A stretch of DNA of 64,000 nt from Rhodoblastus sp963804045 (GTDB lineage: Bacteria; Pseudomonadota; Alphaproteobacteria; Rhizobiales; Beijerinckiaceae): NCBI GenBank assembly GCA_963804045.1, contig CAWDOR010000002.1, forward strand, positions 104,287-168,286. Reading direction: 5' to 3'. The notes under the pieces were generated by a model. It was not told where the DNA came from and made no database searches. It saw nothing but the letters and a program-made list of their open reading frames with translations. A program made the translations under genes and the position numbers. Positions 54,395 to 64,000 of the stretch are shown in pieces; within the stretch, counting starts at the first letter, position 1; each line of letters starts with the position of its first letter.

Positions 54395-54765
54395 GTGCGC
54401 CAGTGAAACTGGCGAAGGATAGTCGATGAAAGTTCGATACAGAAAAGGAGTAGCGAGCCATTCTGACCCCGATTCGATGCGGTGCCGGTCGTGAGGCCGA
54501 CGTCGAAGCGTTGACAGGGGAAGCCGCAGGCCAGCCATTGAGCCGCGAAATCGGCAAGTCTGGAGCGCCGACGCCGTTAACCGATGCGGAAGGCGAAACC
54601 GAGGGCGGCGCTATATCGCGAGCCGTCCGAGAGCTCCACGTGGTCGAAGACCTGCGCATGCGGGGAAATCCTTCGTACGGGAACTGGAGATCTCGTCGGA
54701 GCCCGTGGCCGCTGGCAAGGGGAGCTATGGGGAAGGCCGAGGGTCGTAACCCCGAGAGCCACACC
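54395..54765 (+). other. 5' ribozyme part of group II intron A
   Basis: GTGCGCCAG at 54395 fits the group II intron 5' consensus GUGYG. The next ~370 bp contain many short stems, e.g. GCCAGTGAAACTGGC, and no protein frame. The RT reading frame of this intron follows. Boundaries are not proven. Confidence 0.5.
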
Positions 54766-55914
54766 GACGAGAAGTCGGATGCCTGCATTGTCACCGAGGA
54801 ATCGATCCGAACAACGGCGGCGGGTCCAAACCGACGCCAGCGGAGGATCAGGAGGGAAGGCGGGCAGCCAAGAGGAACGCTGGCAGATTTCCCCGCGCCC
54901 GGAACTTCGAGCCGGACCAGTGCGTCGATGGAGATGGACAGCGTACGTGAAGCTGCTGGTAGGGATAAGAACGCTGCGGTTCACCGCGCTAATGCACCAC
55001 ATTACGCCGGAATTGCTGACCGAGAGCTTCATGTGATTTGAAGCGCTTCGGCGGCGGCGGGCGTAGATGGGGTCACGTGGTGCGATTATGAGAACGGTCT
55101 CGATGACTCGGATCGCCTTGCTCTGGGATGCAGTCCAATCGGGCCGCTACCGAGCGCAGCCATCCCGACGGGTTTACATCCCGAAGGCTGATGGGGCTCA
55201 GCGGCCATTGGGCATCGCCGCGCTGGAGGACAAGATCGTCCAGCAGGCGGTGGTCACGGTGCTGACGGCGATCTACGAAGCGGGACTTTCTCGGCTTTTC
55301 CTATGGGTTCCGGCCCGGAGGCGCAGCCAGCACGACGCGCTGGACGCACTTGTGACGGGATCAACGCAAGGAAAGTGAATTGGATCCTCGACGCCGACAT
55401 CAAGTCGTTTTTCGACACGATCGATCATGACTGGATGATGCGGTTCCTCGAGCATCGGATCGCGGACCGACGCATCTTGCGTTTGATCCGTAAATGGCTG
55501 AAGGCCGGAATCATCGAACACGGGGTTAGGATATCTGCGCAGGTGGGCACGCCACAGGGAGCGGTGATCTCGCCGCTGCTTGCCAATATCTACCTGCACT
55601 ACATCTTCGACCTTTGGGTGCATCGGTGGCGCCTGCGTCTGCCCAAGGGGGATGTAATCGTCCTCAGATATGCGGACGACAGCGTCGTTGGCTTCGAATA
55701 CCCCGGCGATGCGCAGGCGTATCTCGACAGCCTGCGGACACGGCTGGCCCAGTTCGGTCTCGCGCTCAACGAGGCGAAGACACGAATACTGGAGTTTGGA
55801 CGCCATGCAATCGAACGTCGCGCCCGGCGCGGGCAGCGCCGCCCTGAAACTTTCGACTTCCTGGGCTACAGTGTGCTGCAGAGACATGGGAAGGAGTTTT
55901 GCATGAACGTCTAA
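54766..55914 (+). pseudogene. Group II intron A reverse transcriptase/maturase, N-terminal and RT domains, several frameshifts
   Basis: Pieces in several frames reconstruct an intron-encoded protein: KSDACIVTEESI, SVREAAGRDKNA, FTALMHHITPELLTESF, AAAGVDGVTWCDYENGL, RRVYIPKADGAQRPLGIAALEDKIVQQAV, QHDALDALV, then INARKVNWILDADIKSFFDTIDH, GTPQGAVISPLLANIYLHY and the catalytic RYADDSVVG. It ends at 55914 after FDFLGYSVLQRHGKEF. Frame changes near 54960, 55037, 55100, 55290 and 55360 make it non-functional. The maturase domain continues only beyond intron B. Confidence 0.78.
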
Positions 55915-56035
55915 AATCATGTCTTAAAGCTGCGCAAATGATCAGGGTGGGCCCCTCGGGATCAGCTTTCAGGAGCGGGTCTCAAACCACTCCAAGCTGC
56001 TGCGTCCAAAAAGGCGTGGTGGTGAAGGCCCTGTA

Positions 56036-57358
56036 ATGGGGCTGGAGCAAAGGGGTCGGGTCAGGTGGTCGTGTTTAGCGAAACAACTGGAAGACAGGAT
56101 GACGTCGACGGATACGACAGACAAGCCGTTCATGATCGAGAAACGGCAAGTGTACGAAGCGTATAAAGCGGTCAAATCCAACAAGGGTGCGGCCGGCGTG
56201 GATGGGCAGACGATCGAGCAGTTCGATGCCGATCTGGAGGGCAACCTTTACAAGATCTGGAACCGGATGAGCTCGGGCAGCTACTTTCCACCGCCGGTGC
56301 GCGCTGTCTCCATTCCCAAAAAGAGTGGCGGCGAAAGGATTTTAGGTGTGCCCACTGTCGGCGATCGGATCGCGCAGATGGTGGTCAAACAGCTGATTGA
56401 GCCGGATTTGGATCCCATTTTCCTGCCAAATTCCTACGGCTACAGGCCGAGAAAATCGGCCCTGGATGCAGTAGGGGTCACGCGAGAGCGGTGCTGGAAA
56501 TACGATTGGGTTCTAGAGTTCGACATAAGAGGTCTGTTTGACAACATCGCGCACGAACTGATTCTAAAGGCGGTTCGGAAGCACGTGAAGTGTAAATGGG
56601 CGTTACTCTACATCGAGAGATGGCTGACGGCGCCGATGGAGAAGGAAGGAATGCTTATAGAGCGAACCCGCGGCACCCCGCAAGGGGGCGTGATTAGCCC
56701 TGTACTTTCCAATCTTTTCCTGCACTATGCGTTTGATCTCTGGATGACGCGGACACACCCCGACCTCCCATGGTGTCGGTATGCAGACGACGGGCTGGTG
56801 CATTGTCGCAGTGAGCTGGAAGCGGAGGCCCTCAAGGCCGAACTTCAAGCCCGCTTGGCGGAATGCGGCTTGGAGATGCATCCCACCAAAACCAAGATCG
56901 TCTACTGCAAGGATGGGAAGCGCAAGGGCGGTATCCGAACGTCACGTTTGACTTCCTCGGATACCAATTCCGACCGCGAGTGGTCAGAAGTTCTCGGAAC
57001 AACGAATTGTTCTGCAGCTTCACTCCCGCGGTCAGCCCCTCGGCGCTGAAAGCCATGCGATCGACGGTCCGGGACTTGAACATCCGGCAACTGACCCAGC
57101 GCTCGCTGGACGACATCGCCAGGAAGCTCAATCCGCTCCTACGGGGGTGGATCGGGTACTATGGGCGATACAACCGCGCAGCGCTGGAGCCCATGCTCCG
57201 ACACGTCAATCTGACGCTCGTGGGCTGGGCGATGCGGAAGTTCAAGCGCTTTCAAGGCGCGTAAGGTTCGGGCCGCCCGTTTTCTCGAAAAGCTGGTCCG
57301 GAACCCGGCCAACCTCTTCGAACACTGGCGTATCGGCATGACCGGCACGTTCGCCTGA
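56036..57358 (+). pseudogene. ltrA: Group II intron B reverse transcriptase/maturase, two frameshifts
   Basis: A 440-residue intron protein. AYKAVKSNKGAAGVDGQTIEQF, SGGERILGVPTVGDRIAQMVVK, EFDIRGLFDNIAHE, RTRGTPQGGVISPVLSNLFLHYAFD and RYADDGLVHC (catalytic) are RT blocks. The maturase domain is TFDFLGYQFRPR, then LNPLLRGWIGYYGRYN, then FLEKLVRNPANLFEHWRIG. Frame changes at about 56935 (one C missing) and about 57255 (one T extra) break it. The start may be the ATG at 56099 (MTSTDTTDKP). Confidence 0.85.
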
Positions 57359-57361
57359 TGG

Positions 57362-57395
57362 GAGCCGTGTGACCTAGAGGTTCATGCACGGATCT
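57362..57395 (+). ncRNA. Group II intron B domain V
   Basis: The 34-nt GAGCCGTGTG...CACGGATCT hairpin has the AGC triad, a GAGG-type loop region and the position (just after the RT stop) of group II domain V. The following stem GGCTGGCGGCGAAATCCCGCCGGCCTAC looks like domain VI with a bulged A near the 3' end. Confidence 0.65.
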
Positions 57396-57429
57396 GAGAG
57401 AGGCTGGCGGCGAAATCCCGCCGGCCTAC

Positions 57430-57690
57430 TCGCCCGCATATATGCGCAAAGAGGCGAGGGAACGGGAGCTTTATCATGCGGCGGTTGACCGTGGCCAAAC
57501 GAATGGTGGCGACCTTGAAAGCGCTTCGGTCAAGCCTGATGCAACGGCGGCACAGTCCGCTCAAAGTCATTGGCGCTTGGCTCAAGCGCGTGGTGCGAGC
57601 CGCTATCTGAACTATCACGCCGTGCCCGGCAACCTGAAACGGCTGGGGATGTTCCGAGCGGAAGTCTGTCGTGCATGGTTGCAGATACAC
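57430..57690 (+). pseudogene. Group II intron maturase fragment (probably the C-terminus of intron A protein)
   Basis: SFIMRRLTVAKRMVATLKALRSSLMQRRHSPLKVIGAWLKRVV, then in another frame RYLNYHAVPGNLKRLGMFRAEVCRAW: the X/maturase domain of a group II intron protein of the same branch as intron A. It resumes where the intron A frame stopped, but overlaps it slightly (GKEF versus GNGSF), so it may come from a second copy. Confidence 0.65.
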
Positions 57691-57857
57691 GCGTCCGTCA
57701 AGGTGGTGGAAATTAGGGGGCGGTCGCTGCGCCTCCTCAGGCTGCGATTTTTGGCAATGACGTCGCCTCTTCGGCGAGGCCGGTCATGGTCTCAAGGCTC
57801 ATGTAGCGATGCTGCGTTACCGGTGCGGCTCCACCGGTCGTCGAGTTTTCGATTTTG

Positions 57858-58439
57858 TCAGCGTTTGCGAGCAGTTCGCAGTTTGGCGAGGCGCTGGCTT
57901 GCGGATCGAGCGCTGGCGCAGTGCCGAGACAAAGCGATGACGGCGCCGCCAATAGCGTCGTGAGCTGTCGCCGCGATCCGGTCGAGTTCGGTGTCGGGCA
58001 CATCGAGCATCAATTCACGGCCCATCGGATTGAGCGACAAAATCGGCGCGAGCGTCGCTCTCCTGAAGCCTGAGATCATCAACGGGCCCCATGCGTCGAC
58101 GCTCAAACTGACGCCAAGCAAAAAGCCGACCGACCATTCCATAATAGCGGCACGGCCTTCGGCGTTCGTCAGCAGCGGAGCATAAGTTCCGGGATGTTGA
58201 GCGAGGGTTTCAACGACCTCGCCGTGGCGATGCAGAATAGTCTTCACGAGGCGATGCGCGGTCGTCCCAGAGGGGTGCGTGGGCGCTCGTCCGCCAAAGA
58301 TTTGCGACAGCCATTTATCGGTCTCAACATGAGCTGGACCAGCCACGACTGCGGCGATCAGGCCGTCAATGGCGTTGATTCCAACATGATCCCTTCGGCC
58401 CAAGCCGCACAGGATTGTGTCGGCCTCGTCATAGGTGAA
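57858..58439 (-). CDS. UPF0149/YecA-like passenger protein of the IS66 element
   Basis: A ~193-residue soluble helical protein: FTYDEADTILCGLGRRDHVGINAIDGLIAAVVAGP, a later MEWSVGFLLGVSLSVDAW and MGRELMLDVPDTELDRIAATAHDAIG. The pattern recalls the UPF0149 (YgfB/YecA) family. Such genes are often found directly after tnpC in alphaproteobacterial IS66 elements. A TTG at 58439 is the probable start, 14 bp inside the tnpC coding end. Longer frame reaches an ATG at 58505 inside tnpC. Confidence 0.7.
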   Translation of the reverse strand, partial: FTYDEADTILCGLGRRDHVGINAIDGLIAAVVAGPAHVETDKWLSQIFGGRAPTHPSGTTAHRLVKTILHRHGEVVETLAQHPGTYAPLLTNAEGRAAIMEWSVGFLLGVSLSVDAWGPLMISGFRRATLAPILSLNPMGRELMLDVPDTELDRIAATAHDAIGGAVIALSRHCASARSASQRLAKLRTARKR

Positions 58440-58450
58440 GCGCGACTGGG

Positions 58451-60019
58451 TCAAGCCGCCGCCGCTTTCATGTCTTCGGCCTCGCGCTCGGCTTTCCAAT
58501 TCCAAACGAGCAATTCGTCCAGCTGGTTGTTTTTCGTCCGGCCGGAGACAATGCGCTCGAGAACGTCGGTCAAATAGGTTTCTGGATCGATCTCGTTGAG
58601 CTTACATGTGTTGATCAACGACGAGAGAATAGCCCAGCTCTCGCCCCCGCCTTCGTCGCCGCAAAACAATGAGTTGCGGCGCCCGATTGCAATCGGCCTG
58701 ATCGAACGCTCGACGATATTGGTGTCCGGCTCGAGGCGGCCGTCGTCGAGGAACAGGATTAAGCCAGCCCAATGGTTGAGCGTGTAATTGATCGCCTTTG
58801 TCAGCGTTGACTGGATCGACAATCCGTCCCGCGTCGCATCAAGCCGGGCTTTCAAGGCTTCCATCAAAGGCTTTGTTTCGGCCTGCCGCACAGCGCGGCG
58901 CTGACCGGCCTCAAGGCCGCGGATCCTCTTTTCGATCGCGTACATCGCCGCGATGCGCTCGACCACTTCCTGCGCGAAGGGCGATTTGGTCGACTTGAAG
59001 ACGGCGACAAATTTCCGCCGCGCGTGGGTCAGGCAAAACGCCAGCTGGATCGCGCCCGCGGCCCGCTTGTCCTTGGCGAGCGATTTGTAGGCCCCGTAGC
59101 CGTCGACCTGTAGCGTCCCAGAAAATGTCGCGAGCTGCGTCGCGATCTCCTTCTTGCCGCGCCCGCCAGCGAACACATAGGCGACCGCCAACGGCGCCGG
59201 CCCCCGCCAGCATCGATCGTCGGTCGCATGCGCCCACAGCTGGCAAATGTTGGTGTGGCCTTTTCCAGGATCGAGAACCGGCATCCGCGTTTCATCGCAA
59301 TAAAGGTGTGAATGCAGATGCATGGCGGCCAATTGGCGTTCGTACAGGCTCTTCAGCATCCGCGCCGCTTCTTTAATCCAGCGCGACAGCGTCTGACGGT
59401 CGATGGTGACGCCATAGCCAGCAAGAATCTGCATCTGGCGATAAAGCGTCGAATACCAGCCATATTTCGCCACGACGATATGGCTGACAAAAGCGGTCGT
59501 GACCATGCCGCCCTCGATGAGACGCGCTGGAGCCTTGGCCTGCACGATCACTTCCTCGCACGCCCGGCAGGCGTATTTTGGCCGGATCGTGCGCACCACC
59601 CGAACCACCGCCGCAATCCGGTCGAGCGCTTCGCTGACTGCCTCGCCAATGCGATGCAGTTTTCCGGCGCAGCACGGGCAATCCATCGATTGCGGCTCGA
59701 TCACGACATCATGGCGCGGCAGGTGTTTCGGCAAGGCGCCGATGTTGCGCTTGCGTTTCTTCCGTTCTGCGGCGGGCGGCTCTATCTCGTCGGAGCGCTC
59801 GTCATTGGCCGGCTCCGGGGCGGCGGCGTTTGTCTCGCCGAGACCCAGCGCCATTTGTTCTGCGACGATGACCGCAAGCTTTTCCGAGCGCGATCCGAAA
59901 ATCATTTCCTTCAGGCTGCGGATCGTCGCTTGCAAAGCCTCGTTTTTGCCCTCGCTGGCGAGCAGCATCTCGATCAGCTGATCGGGATCGCGGGGCAGGT
60001 TTTCAGGTCGGAGCGCCAT
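58451..60019 (-). CDS. tnpC: IS66 transposase TnpC
   Basis: A 522-residue DDE transposase. CPCCAGKLHRIGE and KYACRACEEVIVQA are the zinc-ribbon part. The catalytic core begins YCDETRMPVLDPG, followed by QVDGYGAYKSLA and the later DDGRLEPDTNIVERSIRPIAIGRRNSLFCG with the Glu. A C-terminal LTDVLERI closes it. The frame is full length. Confidence 0.95.
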   Translation of the reverse strand: MALRPENLPRDPDQLIEMLLASEGKNEALQATIRSLKEMIFGSRSEKLAVIVAEQMALGLGETNAAAPEPANDERSDEIEPPAAERKKRKRNIGALPKHLPRHDVVIEPQSMDCPCCAGKLHRIGEAVSEALDRIAAVVRVVRTIRPKYACRACEEVIVQAKAPARLIEGGMVTTAFVSHIVVAKYGWYSTLYRQMQILAGYGVTIDRQTLSRWIKEAARMLKSLYERQLAAMHLHSHLYCDETRMPVLDPGKGHTNICQLWAHATDDRCWRGPAPLAVAYVFAGGRGKKEIATQLATFSGTLQVDGYGAYKSLAKDKRAAGAIQLAFCLTHARRKFVAVFKSTKSPFAQEVVERIAAMYAIEKRIRGLEAGQRRAVRQAETKPLMEALKARLDATRDGLSIQSTLTKAINYTLNHWAGLILFLDDGRLEPDTNIVERSIRPIAIGRRNSLFCGDEGGGESWAILSSLINTCKLNEIDPETYLTDVLERIVSGRTKNNQLDELLVWNWKAEREAEDMKAAAA

Positions 60020-60069
60020 AAGGACAAGCTAGCGCAAATCGCCTTGAAACACCAGTAAAACAGGGCATT

Positions 60070-60432
60070 TCAGGCCGTTTTTATCGCTCGTTTCGCGGAC
60101 CTCGGCGCAATCTTGAGCCACTCGCTCAGTCCATCCAGCAGCATCGCCAGTTGCGTCGCGGTCAGCATCATTTTGCCCTCGCGGATCGGCGGCCAGGCAA
60201 AACGTCCGCCCTCAATTTCGAGCCATTTTGTCATCAGCCACATTCCCGTGCCGTCGAAGACCAAAATCTTCAAACGATCGGAGCGCTTCGACCGAAACAC
60301 GAAAACATCGCCGCTATAAGGGGCCCCGTTCAAGCCTTCGGCAACCAGCCCGATCAGGCCATGGACACCTTTTCGGAAGTCAATCGGCCGGGTGGCCACA
60401 AACACGCGAACCTCCGCGCCGAACGAAATCAT
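60070..60432 (-). CDS. tnpB: IS66 accessory protein TnpB
   Basis: A 120-residue TnpB: VRVFVATRPIDFRKGVHGLIGLV (DFRKG signature), DVFVFRSKRSDRLKILVFDGTGMWLM and LDGLSEW. Intact. Its stop lies 51 bp before the tnpC start, and its start overlaps the tnpA stop by 4 bp. Confidence 0.95.
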   Translation of the reverse strand: MISFGAEVRVFVATRPIDFRKGVHGLIGLVAEGLNGAPYSGDVFVFRSKRSDRLKILVFDGTGMWLMTKWLEIEGGRFAWPPIREGKMMLTATQLAMLLDGLSEWLKIAPRSAKRAIKTA

Positions 60433-60836
60433 CGCCCAAACCGCAGCGCCACGAGGACGTTCCTCAACGTCTCGGCGTCGACGCCGTTGGGCACATGCAC
60501 GGTTGCACCCCCGATCCTGATCTCAATCCGACTGTCCCCGCTGACCGATGCGCCGGCGTTCACTGTCGTCATTCTACTGCCGGACGCGTCCTCAATCTGC
60601 ACCCTCGCAAACGACGCCGCGCCAATCGGGGAAATGCAGGCCTGGCGACGCCAGACACTCAGCACGCCGCGACTGACCCCGTTGCGCCGCGCGACTTCGG
60701 TGACGTTTGCTTCCGGATCAGCGCTTTCTGCAACGATCCGCGCCTTTTCATCGTCGCTCCAGAACCGCCGCCGACGACGGCCCGTGATGACTTCGACGCG
60801 CCGGTAAGAGGCGCCTTCATCTCTGTCTTGATGCAT
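60429..60836 (-). CDS. tnpA: IS66 protein TnpA
   Basis: A 135-residue HTH protein: RRFWSDDEKARIVAESADPEANVTEVARRNGVSRGVLSVWRRQ is the IS66/IS3-type HTH, followed by RIEIRIGGATVHVPNGVDAETL. Intact. First gene of the tnpABC unit. Confidence 0.92.
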   Translation of the reverse strand: MHQDRDEGASYRRVEVITGRRRRRFWSDDEKARIVAESADPEANVTEVARRNGVSRGVLSVWRRQACISPIGAASFARVQIEDASGSRMTTVNAGASVSGDSRIEIRIGGATVHVPNGVDAETLRNVLVALRFGR

Positions 60837-60911
60837 GGAATTTAGCGAGACCTCCCAACGGATTCAAACCGTTGCCAGTTTCGCCGATAACCACCGAGGG
60901 CGCCATGTGCT

Positions 60912-61865
<954 letters not shown>

Positions 61866-61973
61866 TCAACTTTTTCTGCGCGAGGGCCTGTGCTGGGCCA
61901 ACGCGCGCAGGCGGCCTTTTGGGCCGCCTGAGGCAAGTTTTGGATTGTGCTGAGGATTTGTTTGTCTTTGGCA

Positions 61974-62092
61974 GGCCTGGCGGCGACCTACTCTCCCAGG
62001 TCTTGAGACATAGTACCATTGGCGCTGAAGCGTTTGACGGCCGAGTTCGGGATGGGATCGGGTCTGGCCACTTCGCAAGAGCCACCAGGCCG
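61974..62092 (-). rRNA. rrf: 5S ribosomal RNA
   Basis: About 119 nt read on the minus strand: the ends CCGGCCTGGTGGC and GCCGCCAGGCC pair, with the standard CCCGATCCCATCCCGAACTCGG block inside. Position between 23S and tRNA-fMet is standard. Confidence 0.95.
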
Positions 62093-62111
62093 GCGAAAGA
62101 CAAACAACATT

Positions 62112-62165
62112 TTCCGCCCACAAGCTTAGTCCAAAAAGGTCTCCGTCTTTTTGGGCTTATGGGCG
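62112..62165. repeat. Inverted repeat in the 23S-5S spacer
   Basis: CCCACAAGCTTAGTCCAAAAAGG and its near-complement CTTTTTGGGCTTATGGG (with mismatches) fold around TCTCC. Probably part of an RNA processing stem. Spacer 62093-62225 holds no gene. Confidence 0.45.
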
Positions 62166-62225
62166 TTTCGAAGCAAAAATGGATTTTCAGGATCGCCATC
62201 TCTGGTTTTGAGATGGGCGTCGATT

Positions 62226-64000
<1,775 letters not shown>

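Larger units (their letters stand above)
57695..60905 (-). mobile_element. IS66-family insertion sequence, intact tnpABC with passenger gene
   Basis: The element carries tnpA, tnpB, tnpC and a UPF0149-like gene in one leftward array. All four frames are intact, in contrast to the decayed IS66 remnants next door. It separates intron A/B material (left) from the serine recombinase remnant (right). Terminal inverted repeats could not be identified with confidence, so the limits are approximate. Confidence 0.75.

Overview
The window is high-GC and reads as an alphaproteobacterial chromosome, most likely order Hyphomicrobiales (Beijerinckiaceae/Methylocystaceae/Rhodoblastus-like). The basis is protein style only: the long two-domain dCTP deaminase, the LpcC-like mannosyltransferase, the CIRCE-controlled groESL, the ArgJ/MutT arrangement, the high-potential iron-sulfur protein and IS66 elements carrying a UPF0149 passenger. 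No 16S is present, so the assignment is an inference.

Layout. 1-3.6 kb: core genes (msrA end, an Nramp-family transporter, yacG-maf, infA). 3.6-14.6 kb: a mobile island integrated in the 3' end of tRNA-Phe(GAA). It is bounded by a 19-20 bp att repeat and carries a P4-type integrase, an excisionase-like HTH protein, a primase/DUF3987 helicase gene broken by one base in its Walker A motif, an XRE repressor, a 15-bp perfect inverted repeat that may be an origin or a terminator, and a defence cassette. The cassette holds a 36-aa membrane microprotein, a DisA/DAC-fold nucleotide-binding protein, a CapV-like patatin phospholipase and a CD-NTase; the last two form a type I CBASS. 14.6-47.6 kb: ordinary chromosome with dcd, groESL, ihfA-like, lpcC-like, an L,D-transpeptidase, accA, serCA, rlmN, a RecD-like helicase, argJ-mutT, a parvulin, an orphan zinc-type ABC ATPase, the AmmeMemoRadiSam operon, a CYTH-CHAD protein, a large membrane patatin with a frameshift, a yjfLMC-like operon, a sirtuin and ccmI.

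47.7-49.7 kb: a HiPIP gene diverges from a gene for a fused monoheme cytochrome/outer-membrane porin (Cyc2-like). A candidate FNR/FixK box lies between them, suggesting an extracellular or iron-linked electron-transfer module.

49.8-61.8 kb: a graveyard of mobile DNA. It contains a truncated propionyl-CoA synthetase, a multiply frameshifted exosortase visible only when frames are stitched together, IS66 and ISAs1 fragments, an 85-bp direct repeat, two interleaved group II intron remnants, one intact IS66 element with a UPF0149/YecA-like passenger gene, and a truncated large serine recombinase abutting the rRNA operon terminator. 61.7-64 kb: the 3' end of an rRNA operon on the minus strand (23S, 5S, tRNA-fMet, terminator).

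All functional calls come from reading motifs by eye. No database search was run.
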